Assembly (NCBI GenBank): GCA_934565415.1
Contig: CAKTHQ010000031.1
Coordinates: forward strand, 1 to 26,307
Reading direction: 5' to 3'
Source of the DNA: an uncultured Oscillospiraceae bacterium
GTDB taxonomy: Bacteria > Bacillota > Clostridia > Oscillospirales > Oscillospiraceae
DNA length: 26,307 nucleotides
Shown: piece after piece, positions 15,033 through 23,600 of the stretch
Numbering within the stretch: the first letter of the stretch is position 1
Layout: the number at the start of each line of letters is the position of its first letter
Translations under genes and position numbers: made by a program
The notes under the pieces: model-generated
Databases searched by the model: none
The model's input: the letters and a program-made list of their open reading frames with translations, nothing else
Told to the model about the DNA's origin: nothing

Positions 15033-15935
15033 TTACTCCGTGGCCGCCGTGGTGTCGGTGGCATCCGTGGCGGCAGTGGTGTCGGTGGAGCCGGAGCTGC
15101 TGGCCTCATCCGTGGTGTAATTGGTGATGATGAAAATCTGTTCCAGGGAGTCGATGTCTGCGGCGGTTTTCAGAATGGCGTACTTGGCCACGCCGGTCTG
15201 CTCGAAACCGGCATCCACCACGGAGCCCACGATCAGGCCTCTGGGGTACACGGTGGAACCGGAGGTCACCACCTGCTGATTGTTCCGGATGATGGCGGCG
15301 GAGGGCAGGTAGTTCATTTTCAGGTACTTTTCGCTGCCGTCAATGTAGCCGCCCTTTACCATGCCGTTGTAGCCGGAGTCGGAAATGGTGGAGGAGACTT
15401 CCAGTGTGGAGTCCAGCACGGTCTTGACCTCGGCGTAGTTGGGGCCCACCTGGGTTACCAGGCCCACCACTTCGCCGTTGGCGGTAACGGCACACATATT
15501 CAGGGCAATGCCTGCGTTGGTGCCCTTATTGATGGTCAGCACGTTTGTGTAGTCCGTGGAGCTCCAGCCAATGATGTAAGCATCCTGCATGGTATAGGTT
15601 TCGTAGGTCTTGAGCAGATTGTTAAGCTTCCGCAGACGCTCGTTTTCACGGGTAGTGGCATCGGCTTGACGGGCCGTATCCTCCATTTCGGACAGCTGTT
15701 TTTTCAGCACCTGGTTTTCCGCTTCCAGAGCCTCGTATCGGAACATATAGCTGTAGTATTTTTCCACAGTATTGGTCAGGCTGGTGGCCGCTGCCCGGAA
15801 GGGAGTCATGGCGCCCTGGACGATCAGGTCCGGCAGACTCTGGTTGGTCAGGCTTGCCATAACGGAAAGGCCCGCCGTAACCAGGGCCGTAAGCACCAGG
15901 ATGATTTTTAACTTGGTACTGAACAGATTCTTCAT
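15033..15935 (-). CDS. mreC: Rod shape-determining protein MreC
   Basis: MreC is an elongasome scaffold outside the membrane. This 300-residue protein has one membrane anchor (about 9-29), a coiled coil (about 65-110, EALEAENQVLKKQLSEME and following) and the double beta-barrel domain with NKGTNAGIALNMCAVTANGEVVGLV. The last 27 residues are a Ser/Thr/Ala/Asp low-complexity tail with repeated DTTAAT units. ATG at 15935 follows GGAGGAGG closely and overlaps the maf stop by 4 nt. The mreB gene that usually precedes mreC is absent here. The longer upstream frame (to 15992) lies inside maf and is rejected. Confidence 0.93.
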   Translation of the reverse strand: MKNLFSTKLKIILVLTALVTAGLSVMASLTNQSLPDLIVQGAMTPFRAAATSLTNTVEKYYSYMFRYEALEAENQVLKKQLSEMEDTARQADATTRENERLRKLNNLLKTYETYTMQDAYIIGWSSTDYTNVLTINKGTNAGIALNMCAVTANGEVVGLVTQVGPNYAEVKTVLDSTLEVSSTISDSGYNGMVKGGYIDGSEKYLKMNYLPSAAIIRNNQQVVTSGSTVYPRGLIVGSVVDAGFEQTGVAKYAILKTAADIDSLEQIFIITNYTTDEASSSGSTDTTAATDATDTTAATE

Positions 15936-16507
15936 GCTTCCTCCTCCATTCCGCAGGGAATGGCTTTCTTCAATATTTCGCCCAGACGGCACACGGGCAG
16001 GCCCATCACGTTGTAGTAGTCCCCCTCCATGCGCTGGCAGAAAAGGGCGGCGCCGCCTTGGATACCGTAGGCTCCGGCCTTGTCCATGGGCTCGCCGGTG
16101 GCTACATACTGCCGGATTTCTTTTTCGGAAAGGGGCCGGAAGTGCATCTGGGTTACCTCCGTAAAGGTTTCCGCGAAACCGTCTCCCAAAACCGTGCAGC
16201 CAGTCATGACCTCATGGGCCCTTCCGGAGAGAAGCCGCAGCATTTCGGCAGCCTGGGCTTCCGACTTGGGCTTGCCCAAAACGCGGTCGTCGCAGACCAC
16301 GATGGTATCGGCGGCAACCACGATGTCCCCGGGCTCCCGCGGAATGGCTTTGGCCTTTTCCCGGCTTAGCCGGGCTACTTCGTCATAGGGCTTTTTCCCG
16401 GGGTCCATGGTCTCGTCAATGTCCGCGGCATGGACGGTAAAGGGAATACGGTAAAACCCCATGAGCTCCCGCCGCCGGGGGGAGGCCGAGGCTAAGATCA
16501 AACGCAT
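15932..16507 (-). CDS. maf: Maf family nucleoside triphosphate pyrophosphatase
   Basis: This 191-residue cytoplasmic enzyme hydrolyses non-canonical or modified nucleoside triphosphates (dTTP/UTP-type activity in characterised Maf proteins) and has been linked to septum and division control. The signature motifs are all present: ILASASPRRRELM at the N-terminus, ADIDET, VVAADTIVV, VLGKPKS, GEPMDKAGAYGIQG and GDYYNVMGLPV. Length is typical. ATG at 16507 has a GAGG-containing SD about 11 nt upstream, a little far. It ends in an ATGA overlap with mreC, so it is the first gene of this cluster. Confidence 0.93.
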   Translation of the reverse strand: MRLILASASPRRRELMGFYRIPFTVHAADIDETMDPGKKPYDEVARLSREKAKAIPREPGDIVVAADTIVVCDDRVLGKPKSEAQAAEMLRLLSGRAHEVMTGCTVLGDGFAETFTEVTQMHFRPLSEKEIRQYVATGEPMDKAGAYGIQGGAALFCQRMEGDYYNVMGLPVCRLGEILKKAIPCGMEEEA

Positions 16508-16558
16508 AAGATTTGTGTCCTCTCAAAATAAAGGTGTGTCGCTGCATCAAAAACTCTT

Positions 16559-16577
16559 CCCCTCCATGCAGGAGGGG
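16559..16577. repeat. Family B palindrome, copy 2, between the U32 gene and maf
   Basis: CCCCTCC-ATGCA-GGAGGGG is a 7-bp stem in reverse orientation to the copy at 10790-10810. On the minus strand it is followed by AAGAGTTTTTG, so it probably also terminates the U32 gene transcript. Confidence 0.65.
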
Positions 16578-16589
16578 GGATGGGGAGAT

Positions 16590-18674
16590 TTACTCCACGC
16601 CCCGTAAGTACAGCCCTCTGGTGCAGGCGCCGGGGTCGAAGGTGGTGGGGGTCAGGTACTCTTCCAGAATCCGGTCCACCTCCCGGGCGTTTTCCGTGGT
16701 GAAGTTTAACCGGATGGCCCACAGGCCCAATTTACTCAGGTCGTTCTGCCGGTCCAGCCAGTAGAGCTTTTTGCCGTTTAGCAGCACGCTGCGGCAGGTA
16801 TCCGCCTCCTTGACCACGGGGAAGTCCGCCCCGGTCTTATCGGTGAGCTTTACGGCGGGGCCGCCCTGGCAGCCGCATTCGCCGGTTTTGTTCTTAATGA
16901 GGCACTGCTCCGTAATCATCAGGGGCAGGCGGCCGTAGGCGATCATTTCCATGTTCACCGCCTTGCTCAGGTCCCGGATCTGGGGCAGGGTCATTTCGAA
17001 GCTGACGGTGGCAGAGGCCAGCTTCAGGTCCCTTGCCACATTGGCAGAGGCGGAATTGAAGAGGTTCAGGCCAAAGTCCCCCCGGAGCCGGAATCCGGCC
17101 TCCTTGGCGGGAATCATCAGGCCAATGTTGCCCACCAGGGCATCCCGGATGCCCAGAGAGCGGACGGCTGCCAGCTTGTTTTGCAGCTTGGGCAGTTCCC
17201 CGTCGTGGACGATTCGGGGCAGCACTACGCCTACCCGGCCCCGGTTGGCCAGGACGGAGCAGAGCTTTGCGTCGTTTGCCACAAGATGCAGGGGCACATA
17301 GAGCATACTGGTTTCGCTGTCCATCAGGGCCTTGGTCAGCTGCTCCCGGGAAGAAATCTGTACCGTCAGGCCGGGCAGGCCATTGGGACCCTTAAAGTAA
17401 GGAATATCCTTGGCCTTCTTAACCGGGTGCTCTTCGACCCTGGCCCGCAGGGCGGTCATCTGGTTCAGTACATCCCGGCGCATGGCATTGATGGCCGCGG
17501 CGGAAAGCATGAGCCCCGGGTCCACCCGGGCAACGACCTTGGCGCAGCGGAAGGGGGTGCCGCCGGTTTTGGCAATCCGGGCGGCCAGCATTTCCTCCGT
17601 CAGCGCCACATTCATGGCCCGCTCCGGCACCGGCCCCTGGGCAATGGCCATATGGCCTTCCCGGTCCTCGGCGGTGAGGCTGCTGCCGTCTACGGTAACG
17701 GCGGCCTTAAAGCGCAGGTCTACCAGGGGCATTTCCACCCCCTCGTAACTCAGGCGGGCGGCCTGCAAAAAGGCCGGATCCTCCGGCTCGTCCTCCCGGA
17801 TGCCGAACATCCGGGGGGTCACCTTGCCCAGATAGTAGCCGTTGGTAAAGCCCTGGCGGTTAAAGGCCTTGTACAGGGTATCGATCATCTCCTGGGTTAC
17901 TTCCGCCCCGTCGATGGCCTGACGGTAGACCCGGGTTACGGCGGCCACATACTCGGGCCGCTTCATCCGGCCCTCCAGCTTTAAGGAGGTTACGCCCATT
18001 TCCTCGATGGCCCGGGTGTAGTGGATCAGGCAGTTGTCTTTCAGACTCAGGGGGTACTTGTTCTCCCACCGGGAGTAGCCGTAGCTCTGGCGGCAGGGCT
18101 GGGCACAGCGCCCACGGTTGCCGGACCGGCCGCCGATCATGGCGGACAGGTAGCACTGGCCGGAATAGCACATACACAGGGCCCCGTGGCCGAAAACTTC
18201 AATTTCAATGGGGGAGTTGGCACAGATGTAGCTGATTTCCTCCCGGTTCAGCTCCCGGCTCAGGACCACCCGCTGCATCCCCATGGCGGCGCACATCTGG
18301 ACACCTGCCAGGTTGTGGACGGTCATCTGGGTGGAGCCGTGGATAGGAATATGGGGGGCAATTTGCCGGCACAGCTGTACCACGCCCCAATCCTGGACGA
18401 TAAAGGCATCCACCCCGGCCTGGGCCACCGCCCGGATGAGGTTCCGCAGCTGCTGCACTTCCTTGTCGGCAACCAGGGTATTGAGGGCAAGATGGACCTG
18501 TACCCCCCGGATATGGCAGTACTTGAGGGCTTCGCCCAGGGTTTCCAGGGTGAAATTTTTGGCGCTCTGCCGGGCATTGAATTCTCCAACGCCCAGATAG
18601 ACGGCGTTTGCTCCGTTCTGCACCGCCGCCCGTAAACTTTCCATAGACCCCGCCGGGGCCAATAACTCTAACAT
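16590..18674 (-). CDS. U32 family protein with DUF3656, RlhA-like
   Basis: U32 proteins were first named peptidases, but E. coli RlhA and TrhP act in hydroxylation of 23S rRNA C2501 and of tRNA wobble uridine. This 694-residue protein starts MLELLAPAGSMESL, the family opening. It carries the U32 signature EVFGHGALCMCYSGQCYLS followed by GRCAQPC; Cys167, 174, 190 and 194 are the likely metal or Fe-S ligands. A DUF3656-like region follows (about 300-410, with AKTGGTPF and NAMRRD), then a second U32-like half with CGCQGG near its end. ATG 18674 is preferred because GGAG lies 9 nt upstream; the ATG at 18689 has no SD. RNA modification is inferred from family. Confidence 0.88.
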   Translation of the reverse strand: MLELLAPAGSMESLRAAVQNGANAVYLGVGEFNARQSAKNFTLETLGEALKYCHIRGVQVHLALNTLVADKEVQQLRNLIRAVAQAGVDAFIVQDWGVVQLCRQIAPHIPIHGSTQMTVHNLAGVQMCAAMGMQRVVLSRELNREEISYICANSPIEIEVFGHGALCMCYSGQCYLSAMIGGRSGNRGRCAQPCRQSYGYSRWENKYPLSLKDNCLIHYTRAIEEMGVTSLKLEGRMKRPEYVAAVTRVYRQAIDGAEVTQEMIDTLYKAFNRQGFTNGYYLGKVTPRMFGIREDEPEDPAFLQAARLSYEGVEMPLVDLRFKAAVTVDGSSLTAEDREGHMAIAQGPVPERAMNVALTEEMLAARIAKTGGTPFRCAKVVARVDPGLMLSAAAINAMRRDVLNQMTALRARVEEHPVKKAKDIPYFKGPNGLPGLTVQISSREQLTKALMDSETSMLYVPLHLVANDAKLCSVLANRGRVGVVLPRIVHDGELPKLQNKLAAVRSLGIRDALVGNIGLMIPAKEAGFRLRGDFGLNLFNSASANVARDLKLASATVSFEMTLPQIRDLSKAVNMEMIAYGRLPLMITEQCLIKNKTGECGCQGGPAVKLTDKTGADFPVVKEADTCRSVLLNGKKLYWLDRQNDLSKLGLWAIRLNFTTENAREVDRILEEYLTPTTFDPGACTRGLYLRGVE

Positions 18675-18707
18675 AGCACTCTTCTCCATATGGTATACTC
18701 ATTACGC

Positions 18708-18716
18708 ATTTTACCA
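18708..18716 (-). promoter_or_regulatory. Possible extended -10 promoter of the U32 gene
   Basis: On the minus strand TGG-TAAAAT (18716-18708) looks like an extended -10 element about 34 nt before the chosen start codon. No convincing -35 was found (TAGAAT at 17 bp). Confidence 0.4.
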
Positions 18717-18803
18717 CAGTCAGTGGGAAAATTCTAGACTTAGCCGGGAGAATTCATGAAATTTTCACGGAGAATTTGCTTTTCCTCTCCGTCCCCCGGG
18801 CAG

Positions 18804-18861
18804 AAAAAATCCTCCGGTTCCGGAGGAAACAAAAAACCGCCCCGAGTATTCCCAAGGCGGT
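18804..18861 (-). terminator. Tandem terminators after the HPr-like gene
   Basis: Two hairpins lie in series on the minus strand. The first is ACCGCC/GGCGGT (18861-18856 with 18841-18836), followed by TTTTTT. The second is TCCTCCGG-AA-CCGGAGGA (18827-18810), also followed by TTTTTT. Together they isolate the HPr-like gene from the U32 gene. Confidence 0.88.
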
Positions 18862-18877
18862 GCTCTTAGAGCCGTAT

Positions 18878-19111
18878 TCAGTCGGCCAGGAATCGCTGCG
18901 CTTCCTGGAAAAAGTGGGAAAACTCCTCATCGCTGCACTCCGTGTGAACAGAGATCGGGGCAGACAGCCGCAGGCAGAAGATTTCCATAAAGCTCTTTCC
19001 GTCTACGGTGCGGACGCCGTCGGAAAGGGAGACACGGTACAGTGGTGCCGCCAGGGATACAAAGTCATTCACATCCCGCACAGAGTGAAGGCGTATTACA
19101 AAATCCTGCAT
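18878..19111 (-). CDS. HPr-like protein without the usual active histidine
   Basis: This 77-residue protein matches the HPr fold pattern: NDFVSLAAPLYRVSLSDG, then VDGKSFMEIFCLRLSAPISVHTE and an acidic final helix starting CSDEEF. True HPr carries the phosphorylated His15 in a GLHARPA-type loop. Here that loop reads IRLHSVRDVND, so the histidine context, the Arg and the Pro are not conserved. Phosphotransfer is therefore doubtful. Similar short HPr-like proteins are widespread in Clostridia, with unknown role. ATG 19111 follows AGGAGG at 5 nt. The gene has its own promoter and tandem terminators, so it is a single-gene unit. Confidence 0.82.
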   Translation of the reverse strand: MQDFVIRLHSVRDVNDFVSLAAPLYRVSLSDGVRTVDGKSFMEIFCLRLSAPISVHTECSDEEFSHFFQEAQRFLAD

Positions 19112-19192
19112 GAAAACCTCCTGCCACTGTACAAACGATGGTTTTTCGTATATAATCATGTAAATCACGGCACAAACGGACGATATGCAGGT

Positions 19193-19220
19193 ATTATACC
19201 ATATTCCAAGAGAAAAGCAA
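19193..19220 (-). promoter_or_regulatory. Promoter of the HPr-like gene
   Basis: On the minus strand TTGCTT (19220-19215), 16 bp, TATAAT (19198-19193), with TGG directly before the -10 hexamer (extended -10). It leaves a leader of about 75 nt. Confidence 0.8.
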
Positions 19221-19243
19221 TTGTCTGTTTGGCTAATAATCAC

Positions 19244-19267
19244 AAGGGAGCGCCAACAGAATTGGCG
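19244..19267 (+). promoter_or_regulatory. SD-like site and hairpin ahead of mtaB
   Basis: AAGGGAG (19244-19250) is followed at once by CGCCAA-CAGAA-TTGGCG (19251-19267) and then ATTTTAACAAG before ATG 19279. In linear form the SD is 28 nt from the start; if the hairpin forms it is brought to 11 nt. No other SD is seen. Confidence 0.45.
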
Positions 19268-19278
19268 ATTTTAACAAG

Positions 19279-20568
19279 ATGCGGATAGCTTTTTATACAC
19301 TCGGATGTAAGACCAATCAGTACGAAACCCAGGCTATGGAGCAGATTCTACAAAGCAATGGCTACGAAATTGGACGGTTTGACCAAAGCTGCGATGCCTA
19401 TGTCATCAACACCTGCTCTGTGACGGCCATTGCGGACAAAAAGAACCGGGCCATCATCCGCCGGTGCCGCCGGGACAATCCCAAGGCGGTAATCGGTGTC
19501 TGCGGCTGCTACACCCAGCACGCCCCGGGAAAAGTAAAGGAGCTGGGGGTGGATGTCCTGGGCGGTTCCGGCGGGCGGCAGGAATTCCTGGAGCACCTGA
19601 CGGAGGCCCTGGGGGGGCAGCCCCATACGGATATCCTGGACAACGCCCTGCGCCGCCGGGAGTTTGAGGTTTTGCCTGCCGGAGGGCTGGAGGAGCGGAC
19701 CCGGGCCATGCTGAAGGTTCAGGACGGCTGTGTAAACTTCTGCACCTACTGCATCATTCCCTATACCCGGGGCCCGGTGCGGTCCGCACCCCTGGAGACG
19801 GCTCTGGAGCAGGCCCGGGAGATTGCGGCCCAGGGCTATCGGGAAATTGTGGTGACGGGCATTGAAATTGCCAGCTGGGGCGTGGACCTGCCCGGCAAGC
19901 CCCCGGTGACGGACCTGATCGGGGGGCTGTGCGAGGCGGTGCCCCAGCTGCGCATTCGCCTGGGCAGCCTGGAGCCCCGGGTGGTGACGGAGGCCTTCTG
20001 CGAAAAGCTGTCCGCTTATAAAAATCTGTGTCCCCAGTTCCACCTGAGTATGCAGTCCGGCTGCGACAGCGTGCTGAAGCGAATGAAGCGGAAGTACGAT
20101 ACCGCCCGGTATTACGAGAGCGTAGAGCTGCTCCGAAAGCATTTTCCGGGCTGCGCCGTGACAACGGATATGATTGTTGCTTTCCCCGGAGAGACGGAGG
20201 CGGAATTTGAAGAAAGCCTGGCCTTTATCCAAAGGTGCGCCTTTGCGGATATGCATATTTTCCCCTATTCCCGCCGCCCCGGCACTCCGGCGGACACCAT
20301 GCCCGGCCAGCTGGGGAATGCGGTAAAGGAGGACCGGAGCCGCCGGGCCATTGCCGTGGCGGAGGAAATGAACAGGGCTTACCGGCGTTCTCTGGTGGGA
20401 AGTACCCAGCAGGTCCTGTTTGAGGACCGGCATCTGGCCTTTTATACCGGCCACGCCCCCAACTATGTAAAGGTCTATTGCGCCGGAGAGGAGCTGCACA
20501 ACGAAATCCGGCAAGTAAAAATCACGGATGTCTACGAAGACGGTGTGTTTGGCGTAATGGAGAAATAA
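19279..20568 (+). CDS. mtaB: tRNA t6A37 methylthiotransferase MtaB
   Basis: MtaB is a radical-SAM enzyme that adds a methylthio group to t6A at position 37 of tRNAs reading ANN codons, giving ms2t6A. This 429-residue protein has the MtaB-type opening FYTLGCKTNQYE. The N-terminal UPF0004 cysteines are Cys10, Cys46 and Cys77 for one 4Fe-4S cluster. The radical-SAM triad CVNFCTYC is Cys151, 155 and 158. A C-terminal TRAM domain (about 370-429) completes the protein. TLGCKTNQ favours MtaB over MiaB, which typically shows TxGCQMN. The start lacks an adjacent SD but has an SD-plus-hairpin arrangement. The stop faces the hybrid kinase gene across a shared hairpin. Confidence 0.94.
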   Translation: MRIAFYTLGCKTNQYETQAMEQILQSNGYEIGRFDQSCDAYVINTCSVTAIADKKNRAIIRRCRRDNPKAVIGVCGCYTQHAPGKVKELGVDVLGGSGGRQEFLEHLTEALGGQPHTDILDNALRRREFEVLPAGGLEERTRAMLKVQDGCVNFCTYCIIPYTRGPVRSAPLETALEQAREIAAQGYREIVVTGIEIASWGVDLPGKPPVTDLIGGLCEAVPQLRIRLGSLEPRVVTEAFCEKLSAYKNLCPQFHLSMQSGCDSVLKRMKRKYDTARYYESVELLRKHFPGCAVTTDMIVAFPGETEAEFEESLAFIQRCAFADMHIFPYSRRPGTPADTMPGQLGNAVKEDRSRRAIAVAEEMNRAYRRSLVGSTQQVLFEDRHLAFYTGHAPNYVKVYCAGEELHNEIRQVKITDVYEDGVFGVMEK

Positions 20569-20589
20569 TAAGGGTTTTCCAAATGACAA

Positions 20590-20623
20590 CGGCGCCCCCG
20601 GACCACAGAGTTCGGGGGCGCCG
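20590..20623. terminator. Bidirectional hairpin between mtaB and the hybrid kinase
   Basis: CGGCGCCCCCG (20590-20600) pairs with CGGGGGCGCCG (20613-20623), an 11-bp GC stem extendable by two pairs. It lies between two convergent stop codons. The minus-strand side has the better T content (TTGTCATTT), so it fits the kinase transcript more clearly. Confidence 0.75.
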
Positions 20624-20627
20624 ACGA

Positions 20628-23600
20628 TTATCTGCCAAGCACCTGGTGCAGCACCTCTTCCAGCTTGGACGGTTCCACCGGCTTTGAAAGGTGGGCGGTC
20701 ATGCCGCTTTCCAGGGAGCGGCGGATGTCCTCGTCAAAGGCATTGGCACTGACGGCTACAATGGGGACGGACTTGGCATCCGGCCGGGGAAGGGTGCGGA
20801 TTTTATGGGTGGCTTCCAGGCCGTTGAGCCTAGGCATCATCACATCCATCAAAATCAGATCGTAATACCCAACGGGGGACTTTTGGAACAGCTCCACGGC
20901 CTCCTGGCCGTCTGCGGCTTCCTCGGGGAGGCAGCCCAGGTCCCGGAGGAAAAACTGGAGAATCTCCCGGTTCAGGGCGTTGTCCTCGGCAAAGAGAACC
21001 CGGGTACCCTGCAGGGTGCCGGAGGGCAGGGCAGGGGACTGGACATCTGCGGCTTCCCGGGCAAGGGGGAGCTTCAGAGTAAAGTAAAAATCGCTTCCTG
21101 CGCCTACCCGGCTTTCCAGCTGGATGGTGGCCCCCATCATGAGAACCAGGCGATTGCTGATGGCCAGGCCCAAACCGGTGCCCTGCTGCCTGGCGGTACT
21201 GTTGTTCAGCTGCTCAAAGCTCTGGAAGATCCGGCCAAATTCCGATTCGGGAATGCCCACCCCCTGGTCTCTGACGCTGAAGAAGATGCTGCTGGGGCCG
21301 CCGGGCTGCGGGGTCTCCCGGACGGTCAGGGTAACGGCGGTATCCTCTGCGGAGTATTTGGCGGCATTGCCCAAAAGGTTAATGAGCACCTGACTGATCC
21401 GCAGGGCATCTCCCAGGAAACAGTCGTTTTCCAGGGAAATGCGGGTGATAAATTGCTGGTGCTTTTCCGTAAACTTGGCATCCAGTACCGGGTGCAGGTC
21501 CTTTACCAGGGCCGACAGGCGGAAGGGGGCGGGATTCAGGGCCATCTTGCCGCTTTCGATTTTAGACATATCCAGAATGTCGTTCAGCAGACCCAGCAGG
21601 TAGTGGGAGGAGGTTTTTACCTTTTGGAGGCAGCGGAGGCGCTCCTCCTCCGTCTGGTCCGGCCGCAGGGCAATTTCGGTCATGCCGATGATGCCGTTCA
21701 TGGGGGTACGGATTTCGTGGGACATCCGGGCCAGAAATTCGGACTTGGCCTGGGCGGACTGGTCGTGGCGCTCCTGGTTCATCCGGTTCTGGATAATGGA
21801 ATCCAGTTCCCACAGAACGCTTCGCCGGGGGTCATCCTCCCGGATATCCTCCGAAAGGCCAACCAGGAAGATGGAGCCGGCATAAGCGCCGTTATCCACA
21901 ATGGGCATTACCAGCCCCCGGGTATCCGGCGGAAGAACGGGTACAAAAGGCAGAACCCGGCGAATGGGAAGAATCAGATTGCTTTCCAGGCTGTCCGACA
22001 GGCTGCCGGGGCCGCCGTCCGGACAGTGCACCACCTCCGGAACGCCGGGCAGAGGCTTCCAGCTGTACTCAATGGTGCTGGACAGGAAGTCCTCCCGGAA
22101 GGAGGTAATTACAAGGTTTGTCAGCCCGTAGGCCTTTTCCAGGCGGCGGGCCAGCAAGTCCGCGGCGGCATCCAGGGTCAGACTCCGGTCAAAAAGGCTC
22201 AGCGCCAGGGAAGGCAGGCTCAGCCGCCGGATATAGCCCTGGGATACCACCTCGCCGAAGGGAAGTCCCTCCGGGGGATCGGAAAGGGATTCCCAGCACA
22301 GGAACTCCTCTCCCTGGAGGCGGACTGCCTCCAAAGCGGAGCAGGCCCGGGCAATCAGCACCGTGCTGGAAATCTCCGGGCTCCCGTTTGCGGCGGCAGC
22401 CCGGAAGCTCAGGGGCAGAACCCCGGAACGAATGAGATTCCCAAAGTCCCTTCTCAGGGCGGCCATGGGGGCCACGCAGTCCCGGACCGTCTTCCCGGGA
22501 AGCCAGATGAGAAATTCATCGGAACCGGCCCGGATGAGCAGGGCAGGCTCCGGAAAAGCCTTTTTCAGAAATTCGGAAAAGTCCTCCAAAAGGATGTCGC
22601 CAAAGGTCAGCCCGTAGGCCTGGGTGATATACTGGAACCTGTTCAGGTCCAGCAGCAGCAGGATGCCTCCCGGCTGGCTTTTGCGCTGCAGCTCCATTTG
22701 ATCCAGGCCGCTGTACAGCCGGTACAGGCCGGTAACCGGGTCCATGCTCTGGCGGCGCTGCTGTTCCAGCTCCTTGGTTTTCTGCTCCTGGATATTCCGC
22801 AGCAGGCCTACCACATGGAGGCTGCCGTCGGGCGTGTCGTTCAGGGCCTTTGCCTGCACCTGGAGCCAGCATCCTGCCGGGTAGGAGCCGCCCCGGTAAA
22901 AGACCTCTACGGACTGGGAGCCGGAGGTCATGGAAAGCAGCTTCCGAACCTTCTGCTGGTCCTCGGGAGACAGCCGGGGGGTCAGCAGCTTTTCCCAGCA
23001 GTCATCCCAGCTCCACAGGCCGTCCAGGTCCTTGCTGTTGACAAGCTCAATGCCGTTTTGCCTTTCCCGGTAGGTAAAAAACACATCGCTGGAGCTTTCT
23101 ACGGCCACCCGATAGCGTTCCTTTTCCTCGTTCAGCTGTTCCTCGGTATGCATTTCGCTTTCCGTCAGATTTTCAATGACTTGATGGAGTTCGTCAATTT
23201 CCAGAATGGAGGAGGGGCGGAAGTTCTTTAAGCCCGTAAGACCGCCCCGGATGCTTTCCATCAGCTGATAGACGGGCAGCGTGACATGGTGCACCGCCAG
23301 CGCCATGACGGAGGCACCGACAATGGCGCAGATCAGGGTGACCACAAGAATGGTCCGGTACAGCTGCTGGCCCAGGCCGAAAATGGAATCGTGGGAAACA
23401 AAGCCGCACAATACCCAATCCTTGCTTTCGTAGGGAACGTTGCTGCTGTAAAGGGTCATAGGGCTGACCAGGGCATAAACGGCTTGGCTGCCTACGGAGG
23501 CTCCGGAGATTTTGGAGAGCTTTTCGTACCCGGTTTCTTCCAGGGTGAATATGGCGCCCTCCCGCTCCACAACATCGTAGAGGGAGCCTTTCCCGGTTAC

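Noticed and set aside
16508..16589. A possible gene or promoter between the U32 gene and maf
   Set aside because: There are only 82 bp, with a palindromic repeat and no open frame or clear promoter hexamers.
20691..23231. 846-codon open frame on the plus strand opposite the hybrid kinase
   Set aside because: It lies wholly inside the kinase gene, has no family motifs and has the Gly/Gln/His-rich make-up typical of antisense frames in GC-rich genes.
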